Below are positions 15,645 to 23,515 of a stretch of DNA of 33,382 nucleotides, piece after piece. A program made the translations under genes and the position numbers. Each line of letters begins with the position of its first letter. Position 1 is the stretch's first letter. The notes below the pieces were generated by a model, which saw nothing but the letters and a program-made list of their open reading frames with translations, searched no databases and was not told the DNA's origin. Source of the DNA: Campylobacteraceae bacterium (GTDB lineage: Bacteria; Campylobacterota; Campylobacteria; Campylobacterales; Sulfurovaceae); assembly GCA_027055805.1 (NCBI GenBank), contig JALUMR010000081.1:1-33382 (forward strand), written 5' to 3'.

Positions 15645-16535
15645 TTAACTCTCAAACCTCAACCCCTCAACAACCCCAAGAAAAAACTCTTTAGACCAAA
15701 TATCTAAAACCTCTCTATCTGATATAAACGGTTCAATATCACGTTTAGCAGAACTTATATCTAACACATCTATACGCTTTTTCAAAAGTTCTAAAACATA
15801 CTCTTGGGTTATCTCCTCTTCAATTCTAACACCCTCTTTATCTTGCCAATCACAACTCTGTTTTAGTCTTGCTCCTAGATGTTTTAAGTCAACCTCATAA
15901 CCATTGGCAATATACCACACCAAATCGTACCAATCTCTTCCTTTGGGTCGACTACTCCAATTTCGGCAGAGTATGGCATGAAGTTTTCCTGCAAACAAAG
16001 AAGAGGTAGTCATGCTATGTATCATATAAGGAGCAGGTAAAAGTTGGGTCTTTTTCTCAGATGTAAAATCTAAAGGGGGTTGAGTATCTACCTCAAATTT
16101 TATCTTGACCAATCTACCTTGTCCATACTTCGCTATGACATCATCAGGAGCTTTTATATTTAGTAGATGTTGGGCTGTATTGCCTTTTAAAAAGGCTGAT
16201 TTTATGATACCCTCTTGATTTTTGAGTTGGATATTTACTTCAAAACCAAAAGATTGTAAAGTCTCTACAATGCTTTTTTCATACACACCCAAGTCAAAAT
16301 TTTTATCGGCTTTCAAAAGAGAAAAATCCAAATCTTCTGAAAATCTATCAAGCCCATACAAAATACGAAGTGCCGTACCTCCATAAAAAACAGCATGGTT
16401 AAAAAATCCTGCTCGGTAGAGTCCTAACAAAACTATCTCTTGTAAAATCTCTCTTAGAGCTTCATAGGTTTTATCGGCAGTTGAGAGGTCATATTTTTCT
16501 AACATTTTTCCTATGGCAGGGTGTAGTTTAGACAT
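15645..16535 (-). CDS. abiEii: AbiEii-type nucleotidyltransferase toxin
   Basis: AbiEii toxins of type IV toxin-antitoxin systems are DNA polymerase beta-fold nucleotidyltransferases that block growth, some by modifying tRNA acceptor ends. Here the GG(T/S)..D.D core reads YGGTALRILYG (51-61) with SEDLDF (66-71), and the C-terminal family motif appears as KGRDWYDLVWY (about 198-208). At 296 aa it is complete. The start ATG has AAAGGAAC upstream and overlaps the antitoxin gene by 8 nt. Some relatives are non-toxic nucleotidyltransferases, so activity is inferred from the pair. The 50-bp gap to the lipoprotein gene marks the edge of an accessory stretch. Confidence 0.9.
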   Translation of the reverse strand: MSKLHPAIGKMLEKYDLSTADKTYEALREILQEIVLLGLYRAGFFNHAVFYGGTALRILYGLDRFSEDLDFSLLKADKNFDLGVYEKSIVETLQSFGFEVNIQLKNQEGIIKSAFLKGNTAQHLLNIKAPDDVIAKYGQGRLVKIKFEVDTQPPLDFTSEKKTQLLPAPYMIHSMTTSSLFAGKLHAILCRNWSSRPKGRDWYDLVWYIANGYEVDLKHLGARLKQSCDWQDKEGVRIEEEITQEYVLELLKKRIDVLDISSAKRDIEPFISDREVLDIWSKEFFLGVVEGLRFES

Positions 16536-17175
16536 TTTTGTTCCTTTTCAGTAGAGCTGTTAAACTCTTTAAATTATATGATTTATACCGTTTTGCTATC
16601 TCTTCAATAAGTACAATATCTAACTTCAATAACGCTTCCCACTCTATGCGTAAATCATACATCAGATACTCTCTCATCTTCTCTTGTTTCAATCGTCCAA
16701 TGCCTCTGTCTCCTCGTATTTTGTCACAAAGAGCCTTTTCAACAGTAGCGATAAACTTTCCACCATTGACACTATCGTCTATCCAATCCACCCCCAAAGC
16801 ATAAACCTCCATAGGAATAGGTCGATAAGAAAATCGTCCTAATGGTGTCTCAAAAAGCTTTTTGGCATGAAGTGTAGCAGAGGTCACTTCATAGACCCGT
16901 TCAGGAATAAGCCCATAGTAAGAGAGTGCATAATCAAAAGAGACATAAGAGGGAGTATAGAGTCGATTTGCCACTGCAATCATATCAACAGAGTCATCAC
17001 GATAGAGTTCAGAAAATGTATAAAGCCCTTTTTTAAGACGAACTAAAACACCCTGCTTTACCATATAGGAGATTTTTGCATTGACATTAGAAACTTCATC
17101 TTTTAGTAGGTTGGCTATCTCTTCATGGGTAAAGATGGTGGTTTTTAGTGCTTTTTTTAGTTTTAGGGTTTTCAT
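16528..17175 (-). CDS. abiEi: AbiEi-type antitoxin / transcriptional repressor
   Basis: The 215 aa protein starts with a winged helix-turn-helix (about 1-60; IFTHEEIANLLK...VNAKISYMVKQGVLVRLKKGLYTF, read in parts), followed by the AbiEi antitoxin domain with YVSFDYALSYYGLIPE (about 76-91) and the TVEKALCDKI stretch (about 144-153). AbiEi proteins repress their own promoter and counter AbiEii without lasting contact. It lies directly upstream of the toxin with an 8-nt overlap, the standard order. No RBS precedes the ATG, and a TACAAT -10 lies 5 nt ahead, so translation may be leaderless. A small inverted repeat just upstream (17188-17203) is a candidate operator. Confidence 0.9.
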   Translation of the reverse strand: MKTLKLKKALKTTIFTHEEIANLLKDEVSNVNAKISYMVKQGVLVRLKKGLYTFSELYRDDSVDMIAVANRLYTPSYVSFDYALSYYGLIPERVYEVTSATLHAKKLFETPLGRFSYRPIPMEVYALGVDWIDDSVNGGKFIATVEKALCDKIRGDRGIGRLKQEKMREYLMYDLRIEWEALLKLDIVLIEEIAKRYKSYNLKSLTALLKRNKNV

Positions 17176-17180
17176 GGGTT

Positions 17181-17203
17181 ATTGTAGCATAAATGTTATT
17201 ATG
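17181..17203 (-). promoter_or_regulatory. abiE promoter with candidate AbiEi operator
   Basis: On the minus strand TACAAT (17181-17186) lies 5 nt from the abiEi ATG. Just upstream, CATAA-6 nt-TTATG (17188-17203) is an inverted repeat in the spacer position expected for an autorepressor site. Short arms, so moderate support only. Confidence 0.35.
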
Positions 17204-17242
17204 GTGTAGATAATATAGTTTTTTTGGATTATTTATTAGTAT

Positions 17243-17527
17243 TTATTCCTCATTGGTAAGGACATCCATTATTAATGAAGTCATTTTAAGTCCTTCTAAT
17301 AAAGTAGGATGGTCATTAGGTAAAAAGGTTTTATAAATTTTCCAAGATTTATAAAAATATTTACCTACATTTTCAAAATCTTGAAGTTTAAAATATAAAG
17401 AAGCAAAATTATAACAATATTTTGCTGTATCAGGATGATTTTTTTCAAAAACTTCTTCAGTTATTTTTATAGCACTATTTAAATAATTCTTCGCCTTTTG
17501 ATTAGCCAATTCCAACCCTAATAACAA
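17243..17527 (-). pseudogene. TPR-protein C-terminal fragment
   Basis: The 94-residue frame holds about two tetratricopeptide units of the kinesin-light-chain type: KNYLNSAIKITEEVFEKNHPDTAKYCYNF and SLYFKLQDFENVGKYFYKS..., ending near NDHPTLLEGL (quoted in part). It has no credible start: the frame opens with TTG directly after the stop codon of the transposase remnant, with no RBS. This looks like the 3' end of a longer TPR gene cut off by an insertion or recombination. TPR repeats are protein-binding scaffolds; nothing more can be said about the lost parent gene. Confidence 0.65.
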
Positions 17528-18139
17528 TCAAACAATACCATATTCCAAACGAACCATAGAAATAAGCACTAAAGCCTCAGCTAAACTGTAACGATTATAA
17601 ATAATCTGACGAGCAATATCTTTGACCTTATTAAGGTGTAGAATGTTAATAACAAAGCTTCTTAAAATGGATAAAGCAAAAGCACCTTTATTGATTTTAC
17701 AGCTATCCTCTCCTAAGGCACAATCTTTATAAAAGTGCATAGTTTCAACAGACCATTCTTGAAGGATTTTTTCTAAAAAGTATTGAGCACCTCCTCTATC
17801 ATTTGAGATATAATAATGTGTTTGCCACTCTCCACCATTAATAGACTTATCAAGTCTGATGACGGTATGAATAAATATTCCACTCCAAGGAAAAGTGAAA
17901 TTGTTATAGATAAATACTTCTCTTTCTATTGTATCGCCTGATTGTTCAATTTGGGTAGAATAATGACTATTAATCTCTGAAGAGATTTCAACCTCTTTTA
18001 CCGTTTCAAGTAAGGATAAAGATAAAAGATAAACATGGTCAAGATAGTTTTTAGCACTTGGTTTTTGAGAAACTTCATTGTAAACCTCATGAAGGATGAT
18101 GATAGACTCTAAATCTCTTTTACAATACATTTTAACCAC
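17528..18139 (-). pseudogene. Truncated ISAs1-family transposase remnant
   Basis: The 203 aa frame (start GTG-18139, or ATG-18130) matches the last half of ISAs1/H-repeat transposases as I remember them: a beta-strand region (REVFIYNNFTFPWSG), TRYYIS-like HYYIS, then the HW.VEN.LHW...ED.C.IR.GN signature, here degenerate as EWSVETMHFYKDCALGEDSCKI (read in parts), and a late NIL motif. The catalytic Glu is kept, but the part with the two catalytic Asp residues is missing; the first 50 residues resemble nothing I know. Full transposases of this family are about 370 aa. It abuts a TPR fragment with no spacer or terminal repeat, so it is a dead remnant. A MITE lies just upstream. Confidence 0.7.
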
Positions 18140-18187
18140 ACTATTTTAAATTTATATTTCATAATAGCGTGATTATTTTATGGAAGT

Positions 18188-18326
18188 GGCATCCTTCATA
18201 ACTAGCTAAAAGTAGTTGACACTTTAGGGGCAGTGACTTTAGTCACTGTTGTCTATTTCATGGACTAAAGTCCATGCCCCTAAAACACTCCATATACAAA
18301 AGTGTAAACTACCTATGAAGGATGCC
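18188..18326. mobile_element. 139-bp MITE with 13-bp terminal inverted repeats and 8-bp target duplication
   Basis: The ends are exact 13-bp inverted repeats (GGCATCCTTCATA at 18188-18200, its complement at 18314-18326). The element is flanked by the 8-bp direct repeat ATGGAAGT at 18180-18187 and 18327-18334, as expected for a target-site duplication. The inner arms also pair (TAGTT, ACACTTT, TTTAGGGGC), so the whole element is a near palindrome with a REP-pair at the centre. It encodes no protein. Ends beginning GG and an 8-bp duplication suit several IS families (for example ISL3 or IS1595 types), and I cannot choose between them. Confidence 0.85.
18227..18280. repeat. REP pair in the centre of the MITE
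   Basis: GGGGCAGTGACTTTAGTCACTG and, in inverse orientation, GGGGCATGGACTTTAGTCCATG (quoted here only to show the shared GGGGC head and GACTTTAGTC-type core) are separated by about 10 nt. Each arm is itself a short palindrome. The design is the same as at 9326-9376 but with a different head sequence. Confidence 0.7.
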
Positions 18327-18364
18327 ATGGAAGTATTAAAAAACCAACAATGGATAAGCTAAAT

Positions 18365-18697
18365 TTAAACAGCACACCCCACACAACGAACACTCTCAGG
18401 ACGCACCAACATTCGCCCTACAGCTATGGACTCTTCACAGACAATACATATACCAAACATCTCATGGTCAATTCGTTTTAAAGCATTTTTCAGACGTGTC
18501 TGCCGTAGAGTAGACTCATTTAAAACTTTTTTATTCATCATCTGTTCGTTCATCGCCTCTTCACGAGTTAAACGACCTAAAGAGCAGTCAGGAGCTATGG
18601 GTTTTGTTTTTTCTTTTAAAATAGCTATCTGCTCTTCTAACTTTTTTAGCTCTTGCTCTATGGTCTGTTTTATGGTGTTTTTATCTTCAACAGTCAT
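18365..18697 (-). CDS. DksA/TraR-family zinc-finger protein
   Basis: The 110 aa protein has an N-terminal helical hairpin (about 1-75; charged coiled coil) with the loop SLGRLTREEAMNEQ near 39-52, and a C4 zinc finger C84-x2-C87-x17-C105-x2-C108 (CIVC and CVGC). Such proteins insert the coiled coil in the RNA polymerase secondary channel and alter initiation, often with ppGpp. It is shorter than DksA of E. coli (151 aa) and closer to the short TraR/YbiI-like group. It begins 3 nt after the xth stop, has no RBS of its own and is probably translated by coupling. Target promoters are unknown. Confidence 0.88.
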   Translation of the reverse strand: MTVEDKNTIKQTIEQELKKLEEQIAILKEKTKPIAPDCSLGRLTREEAMNEQMMNKKVLNESTLRQTRLKNALKRIDHEMFGICIVCEESIAVGRMLVRPESVRCVGCAV

Positions 18698-18700
18698 AAC

Positions 18701-19471
18701 TTAAAGCTCTAAAACCAATTTAACAGGACAATGGTCAGAACCCATTACCTCATCTAAAATATCGGCATCAACAATTTTATCTTTTAAATCATCAGAAACA
18801 TAAAAATAGTCAATTCTCCAGCCTACGTTTCTAGCTCTTGCCCCTGCTCTGTATGACCACCAAGAGTATCGGTCTGATTCATCTCCTTTTACATGCCTAA
18901 ATGTATCTACAAACCCAGCTTCTAAAAGTTTGTCTTGCCATTCACGTTCTATGGGTAAAAAACCAGATATTTTTTCATTGGCTTTAGGTCGTGCTAGATC
19001 TATGGGGTGGTGAGCTGTGTTGACATCACCACAAACAATGATGGATTTTCCCTCTTTACGTAGTGCTAAGATATGCTCTAAAAAACGTTCATAAAATGCC
19101 AATTTATACTCTAAACGCTCCTCATTTCGTTGACCATTGGGGAAGTAGACGTTAAAGTAGGCAATATTGTCAAAATGGTACTCATTGATTCGCCCCTCAT
19201 TTAAAATATCTACATGGTCACAAGCAAAGGCTTCTCCCTCTTTGTTTGTGTAGAGTGCCACACCTGATTGCCCTTTTTTAGACGAAGAGTTAATATGCTC
19301 AACTTTATAATCACGCTCAAAAATAGTTTTAGGAATCTGCTCTGCCTCTGCTTTTATCTCTTGTAAACCTAAGAAGTCTACCTTTGCTTCATCTATCCAC
19401 TTTAGAGCTTCTTTCTTCTCTACTGCTCGTATACCATTTACGTTCCATGATATGAAAGTAGTTTTTGCCAT
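18701..19471 (-). CDS. xth: Exodeoxyribonuclease III / AP endonuclease
   Basis: Xth cuts DNA at abasic sites and removes 3' blocks in base-excision repair. At 256 aa it is a full-length ExoIII/ExoA-type enzyme. The Mg-dependent endonuclease motifs are complete: SWNVNGIRA (8-16), LQEIKA with the metal Glu, GDVNTAHHPIDLARPK (about 147-162), SWWSYR, NVGWRIDYF and the terminal GSDHCPV with the catalytic His. ATG-19471 has AAAGGG about 7 nt upstream. It leads a two-gene unit with the DksA-like gene; two TATAAT-type -10 boxes lie at 19499-19512. Confidence 0.95.
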   Translation of the reverse strand: MAKTTFISWNVNGIRAVEKKEALKWIDEAKVDFLGLQEIKAEAEQIPKTIFERDYKVEHINSSSKKGQSGVALYTNKEGEAFACDHVDILNEGRINEYHFDNIAYFNVYFPNGQRNEERLEYKLAFYERFLEHILALRKEGKSIIVCGDVNTAHHPIDLARPKANEKISGFLPIEREWQDKLLEAGFVDTFRHVKGDESDRYSWWSYRAGARARNVGWRIDYFYVSDDLKDKIVDADILDEVMGSDHCPVKLVLEL

Positions 19472-19498
19472 GCTTTACCCTTTAAAAATTTCTATGGC

Positions 19499-19512
19499 AT
19501 TATAACATTATA
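19499..19512 (-). promoter_or_regulatory. xth promoter, two overlapping-range -10 boxes
   Basis: On the minus strand TATAAT occurs at 19499-19504 and again at 19507-19512, 28 and 36 nt ahead of the xth ATG. Either can serve as -10. Confidence 0.45.
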
Positions 19513-19549
19513 TAAAAGTGAAAGTGTATGATTAAAAAAAGAAGATACT

Positions 19550-19567
19550 GTGGGCAGAATTGCCCAC
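19550..19567 (-). terminator. Hairpin with downstream T-tract on the minus strand
   Basis: GTGGGCA-4 nt-TGCCCAC is a perfect 7-bp GC-rich stem. On the minus strand it is followed by AGTATCTTC and seven T. It could end a minus-strand transcript from the structured region above; the 9-nt gap before the T run weakens the call. Confidence 0.4.
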
Positions 19568-19946
19568 TTAAATAGGTAAATGAAACCTTTGAAATAAAGA
19601 AGAACTCCCATTCTCCTGTGTGCTTCTTCTTGTGCCTCTTGAGCTTAAGAAAAAATAAAATATAAAGAAGAAGCGATTAAGCTTTTATGAGAAAGATATC
19701 TAAAAATAGGAGTAAAAAAATATCTTTCTCATGGGCGTAGTATAGCTACTAGATGTGGCTTAATTGTGTTACACAAACACTCCACAGTTCCCTATTTTAC
19801 GGGGTTTAAATAGGAATAAATATAAAAGAATAATCTTTAGTGTTTTACTCACTTCAATTCATTTTTAACTATCAAATTAAACAACTATTTTAGGACGAGT
19901 ATAGCAAGTTTTTTAATACAAATAGAAATTAAAGAGACATTTTATA

Positions 19947-20423
19947 TTAGACATCAAACTCTTTTAAAATCTCATAAGAGATATGACTATTCTTAGCAAT
20001 ATATACCGATGCCTGTTGGCTAAATCTATCTTCAGAACAGATACAGAGATAGAGAATATTATAGTTTTTAAAAAGTCTATATTGGTCTAGAAATTCAGCT
20101 CCTACTTTCTCAAACTCTAAAAGATTTTCTAAGGTTATCTTCTTACTATTACTTCGACACTCAATAAATAAAATATTCTTTTCTCTTTTCACAACAAGAT
20201 TAAGTGCATAATCAATAAGATTTTTCTCCTTACTGTACTCCCATACCGTATAATTTTTAGCACGATAATAATTTGCAACAAAAGTACTGTAATCATAGTT
20301 ATGTATCTCTTTTAAACGCTCCAATGCGTAAATTTTACTACTTTTATCTAATATTTTTTTACTCTTTTTCTTATTAAAAGAAGGGAGACTAAGAAAATTA
20401 ACTAATTTTTTTATAAATAACAA
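19947..20423 (-). CDS. Mrr-like restriction-endonuclease-fold protein, degenerate catalytic site
   Basis: The 158 aa protein shows the Mrr/COG1787 pattern: helix (YDYSTFVANYYRAKNYTVWEY), then beta strands with IDYALNLVV and NILFIECRS, then a helix and YLCICSE. The expected D...ExK triad appears as D71, E88 and R90, with Lys changed to Arg, so cutting activity is doubtful. An N-terminal basic/hydrophobic stretch (1-24) precedes it. The start is TTG-20423 with AAAGGAT 8 nt upstream. It lies 64 bp after mfd on the same strand, with no methylase or other restriction genes near, so a house-keeping or repair role, or decay, are both possible. Confidence 0.6.
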   Translation of the reverse strand: MLFIKKLVNFLSLPSFNKKKSKKILDKSSKIYALERLKEIHNYDYSTFVANYYRAKNYTVWEYSKEKNLIDYALNLVVKREKNILFIECRSNSKKITLENLLEFEKVGAEFLDQYRLFKNYNILYLCICSEDRFSQQASVYIAKNSHISYEILKEFDV

Positions 20424-20487
20424 TATTATAATCCTTTCTATACATGTTCATCATAATCTAAATTTGACAACACAGAATATCTAAGCC

Positions 20488-23481
20488 CTACTTCCCCTTC
20501 AAATACCCCATAGCACAAGCTATCAAATCATCATCGTCTTGTGTATAAGCTTTTAAGAAAAGTCTCTCTTTACTCTCATCTGCAAACTCTATAAATACTT
20601 TCTCTCCAGCATTGGCTATCTTGGTAATCTTCTGTTCACGAGCTAAAACCTTCATAACCATTACGTCTATAAATTGTCTTGAAATGGTATCTAGTTTACC
20701 AAATCGGTCGGCTATTTCGGTCTCTATCTCGTACACCTCACCTGTTGTTTCACACTGTGATAAACGACGATATAACTCTAACCTTAGCCTATCTTCTTCT
20801 ATCAACTCTTCATTTAAATAGGCATCAATGGTGAGTTTAATATCAACTTGTAAAGCTTCCTCTTCATCATTGGCTGTTCCACTCAGCTCTTTAATGGCAT
20901 CTTCTAACATACGCAGGTAAAGAGAGTACCCTATCTGTTTAATATGACCCGATTGAGCCTCACCAATGATATTACCCCCTCCTCTTATCTCTAAGTCGTG
21001 AAAGGCTAAAACAGCACCTGAACCCAAGTCTGAATGAGATTCAAGAGCTAAGAGTCGTCGTTTTGCATTTTCACTTAATCTATCTTTATCTTCAACCATA
21101 AAATAACAGTAACCTTCTTTTCCACCACGTCCTACACGTCCACGTAGTTGGTGTAGGTCAGCTATACCAAACCTATCTGCTCCATCAACTATCATAGTAT
21201 TTGCCATTGGCATGTGGATTCCTGATTCTACAATGGAAGTAGAGAGCATCACATCATACTCTCCTGCTTCAAACAGCTCCATATCCTCTTCTGTCTGTTT
21301 AGCAGAAATCTTAGAGTGAAGCACGGCTATTCTAAGCTTTGGCATTAGCTCATGTAGAACTTTTCGTTTCTCTTCTATTTGAGCTATGGAGTTAAATACG
21401 TAAAATATCTGTCCTCCTCTTCTCATCTCTCTTGTTATGGCTTCTTTAATGATTTTTTCATCATAAGACTTCACAAAAGTTCGTACCCCTTGACGTTCTA
21501 CAGGTGGGGTTAAAATCTCTGAGAATGTTTTAACCGATGAGAGTGCCATGTTAAGTGAACGAGGAATTGGCGTTGCAGACATAGAGAGTAAGTGAACATT
21601 TATGGCTATCTCTTTTAGAGCCTCTTTCTGTTTTACTCCAAACTTATGCTCTTCATCTATAATAATAAACGCTAGGTTTTTAAACTTCGCTTTGAGTAGT
21701 GCATGGGTTCCTACCACCATATCTACCCGTCCATCTTCTAAGGATTCAAGTAGTGCTTTTTTCTCTTTTGCTGTGGTAAATCGGTCTAGTTTTCCTATCT
21801 TTATGTCATACTTCTCAAAACGCTCTTTCATGCTCTTAAAGTGTTGTGAACTTAGCAGTGTAGTCGGTGCAACCATCATCGACTGATAACCATTTTTCCA
21901 TGCGACAAACATACCATTCATGGCGACTTCTGTTTTACCAAAGCCAACATCTGCACTCAGAAGTCTGTCCATCATTTTTCCAGAACTCATGTCATCTAGC
22001 ATAGCGTTTATGGACTCTTCTTGGTCTTCCGTATGAATAAACCCTGCTTCACTCATAAAGATTTGATGGTCTACCAAATCTCTTTTTAGTACTATACCTT
22101 TTTTCAGGTGACGTTGAGCAGAGAGGTTAATGATTTCAGAGGCAATGGCAAATAGTTTCTCTTTAACCTTTCCTTTTAGCTTTTTAAAACTCGCTTTTCC
22201 CATTTTGTCCAGAACAGGCGTTCCTCCAGAGTCAGCGACGAATCGATCAACCACATTTAGGTTCTCTACAGGAATTAAAAGTAAATCTTCATTTTGATAT
22301 TGGATAAGCACAAATTCACGTGTTGCACCTAAAACCACACGCTTCTCTACGCCTTTAAAAAGCCCTATACCATGGTTTTCATGAACTACATAATCACCAA
22401 GTTTTAGCTCATCTAAAATAATAGACGCTTTTTTAACTTTTTTACGTTTTACAGGTTTATTGAGAGAGATTATTACCTCTTCGTCAGAGATAAGATTAAC
22501 GATTACATCTTTATAAACAAACTTTATATTCTCAAATGAGTGAAGCTCTGAGCTACGTATAATAGACTCATTTTTTGCAACGAGGGTTATCTTCTTTTGA
22601 GCATTTGACTTTATAATGGCATTGGGGTTGATAACCTCTAACTCTCTATATTTGGTAGCTTTTGGAATTTGTGGTTTTTTAAAATCTACTCTATCCACCA
22701 AGGGGTCATCTAAAGAGTAAATCTCCTCTAACTCATCTGCTATATTTTCGACTAAAAGTGTCTCAAATTTTTCTAAGTAATTCTCTCCTAGTTCATTGAG
22801 GTACCAAAAACCTAAAGAGTCTATATCTTTTACAAAGCTATCAAGAGAACTTGCTTTTACACGTTTATCCCAAGCTTCATACTGCTCTTGGGTTAGCCCC
22901 AACTGTGCAGGAATAATTTCTATAGACTCTATCTCCTCTTTATCACTCTTTTGTGTATCTACAGAGAAAGCTCTTATACTCTCTACATCTTCATCAAAAA
23001 GAGAGAGTCGGTAAGCTTGTTCCGACCCCAAAGAGTAGATATCTAAAATATCACCACGAAAAGAGACTTCACCTTTTTGAGTGACAATGTCCACAAAATG
23101 ATAACCCCAATAGTAGAGCTTATCTTTTAACTCTTGAAGATTAAGTGTTGAAGCAAATTCTATCTCTAAAGTAGGGAAAAACTCCTCTTTAGGCAGAGGT
23201 AAAAGCAGTGTACGCAGAGGGGAAATTAGAACTTTTTTACCATCGTCTCTGTAGTAACCATATAGTACTTCTAAAAGCTCATAAAGCTCCATTTGAAACG
23301 AACGTAAATCATCACCAGTACTCAAACGTAAATCAGGAAGTGTAAATGTTTTATAATTTAGAAGGGTAGCAGTGTCATCAATTTTTTGTGCATCTTTGTC
23401 ATTTTTACAGACAAATAGCATCTTATTCTTAAGCTGAATATCCTCTTTTTGAAGATATTCATAAACGTCAGATTGTCTCAT
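20488..23481 (-). CDS. mfd: Transcription-repair coupling factor Mfd
   Basis: Mfd pushes stalled RNA polymerase off damaged DNA and recruits UvrA. At 997 aa it is shorter than E. coli Mfd (1148), as in other Campylobacterota. In order: UvrB-like N-terminal region (about 1-240; GEVSFRGDILDIY), the RNA-polymerase-interaction domain (near 355-420; GDYVVHENHGIGLFKG), translocase motif I SADVGFGKTEVA (near 510), motif II IIDEEHKFG (near 608), SMSATPIPR, LHSKIS, HQLRGRVGRGGKEGYC with the TRG region, and a terminal UvrA-regulating domain (about 850-997). The AT-rich leader has only a weak RBS (AAAAGAA). The bactofilin gene lies 34 bp upstream, so they share a transcript. Confidence 0.96.
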   Translation of the reverse strand: MRQSDVYEYLQKEDIQLKNKMLFVCKNDKDAQKIDDTATLLNYKTFTLPDLRLSTGDDLRSFQMELYELLEVLYGYYRDDGKKVLISPLRTLLLPLPKEEFFPTLEIEFASTLNLQELKDKLYYWGYHFVDIVTQKGEVSFRGDILDIYSLGSEQAYRLSLFDEDVESIRAFSVDTQKSDKEEIESIEIIPAQLGLTQEQYEAWDKRVKASSLDSFVKDIDSLGFWYLNELGENYLEKFETLLVENIADELEEIYSLDDPLVDRVDFKKPQIPKATKYRELEVINPNAIIKSNAQKKITLVAKNESIIRSSELHSFENIKFVYKDVIVNLISDEEVIISLNKPVKRKKVKKASIILDELKLGDYVVHENHGIGLFKGVEKRVVLGATREFVLIQYQNEDLLLIPVENLNVVDRFVADSGGTPVLDKMGKASFKKLKGKVKEKLFAIASEIINLSAQRHLKKGIVLKRDLVDHQIFMSEAGFIHTEDQEESINAMLDDMSSGKMMDRLLSADVGFGKTEVAMNGMFVAWKNGYQSMMVAPTTLLSSQHFKSMKERFEKYDIKIGKLDRFTTAKEKKALLESLEDGRVDMVVGTHALLKAKFKNLAFIIIDEEHKFGVKQKEALKEIAINVHLLSMSATPIPRSLNMALSSVKTFSEILTPPVERQGVRTFVKSYDEKIIKEAITREMRRGGQIFYVFNSIAQIEEKRKVLHELMPKLRIAVLHSKISAKQTEEDMELFEAGEYDVMLSTSIVESGIHMPMANTMIVDGADRFGIADLHQLRGRVGRGGKEGYCYFMVEDKDRLSENAKRRLLALESHSDLGSGAVLAFHDLEIRGGGNIIGEAQSGHIKQIGYSLYLRMLEDAIKELSGTANDEEEALQVDIKLTIDAYLNEELIEEDRLRLELYRRLSQCETTGEVYEIETEIADRFGKLDTISRQFIDVMVMKVLAREQKITKIANAGEKVFIEFADESKERLFLKAYTQDDDDLIACAMGYLKGK

Positions 23482-23515
23482 TTAATTCTTTTTATATTTA
23501 TTTTATATCTATTTT

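Larger units (their letters stand above)
19472..19946. other. 475-bp gene-free region with several inverted repeats; possible ncRNA
   Basis: Besides the xth promoter, the region holds ordered inverted repeats: GTGGGCA/TGCCCAC (19550-19567), GCTTCTTCTT/AAGAAGAAGC (about 19619-19675), a perfect 13-bp pair ATGAGAAAGATAT/ATATCTTTCTCAT (19687-19699 and 19720-19732), TAGTA/TACTA (19738-19751) and CCTATTT/AAATAGG near 19790-19815. No ORF over 60 aa, tRNA, tmRNA, SRP RNA or RNase P signature is seen. The density of stems suggests a structured transcript, most simply minus-strand, ending at the GTGGGCA hairpin followed after 9 nt by seven T. From 19830 to 19946 I see only AT-rich sequence. Confidence 0.4.

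Noticed and set aside
19490-19607. 39-codon minus-strand ORF starting ATGGGAGTTC with AGGAGA just ahead
   Set aside because: RBS spacing is only about 2 nt, the frame runs through the GTGGGCA hairpin, and the peptide has no recognisable feature.
19472-19946. Replication origin or tRNA/tmRNA/6S gene in the gene-free region
   Set aside because: One TGTTACA heptamer is present (19767-19773), but no DnaA-box cluster, no AT-rich unwinding layout next to dnaA and no tRNA T-loop or tmRNA signature.
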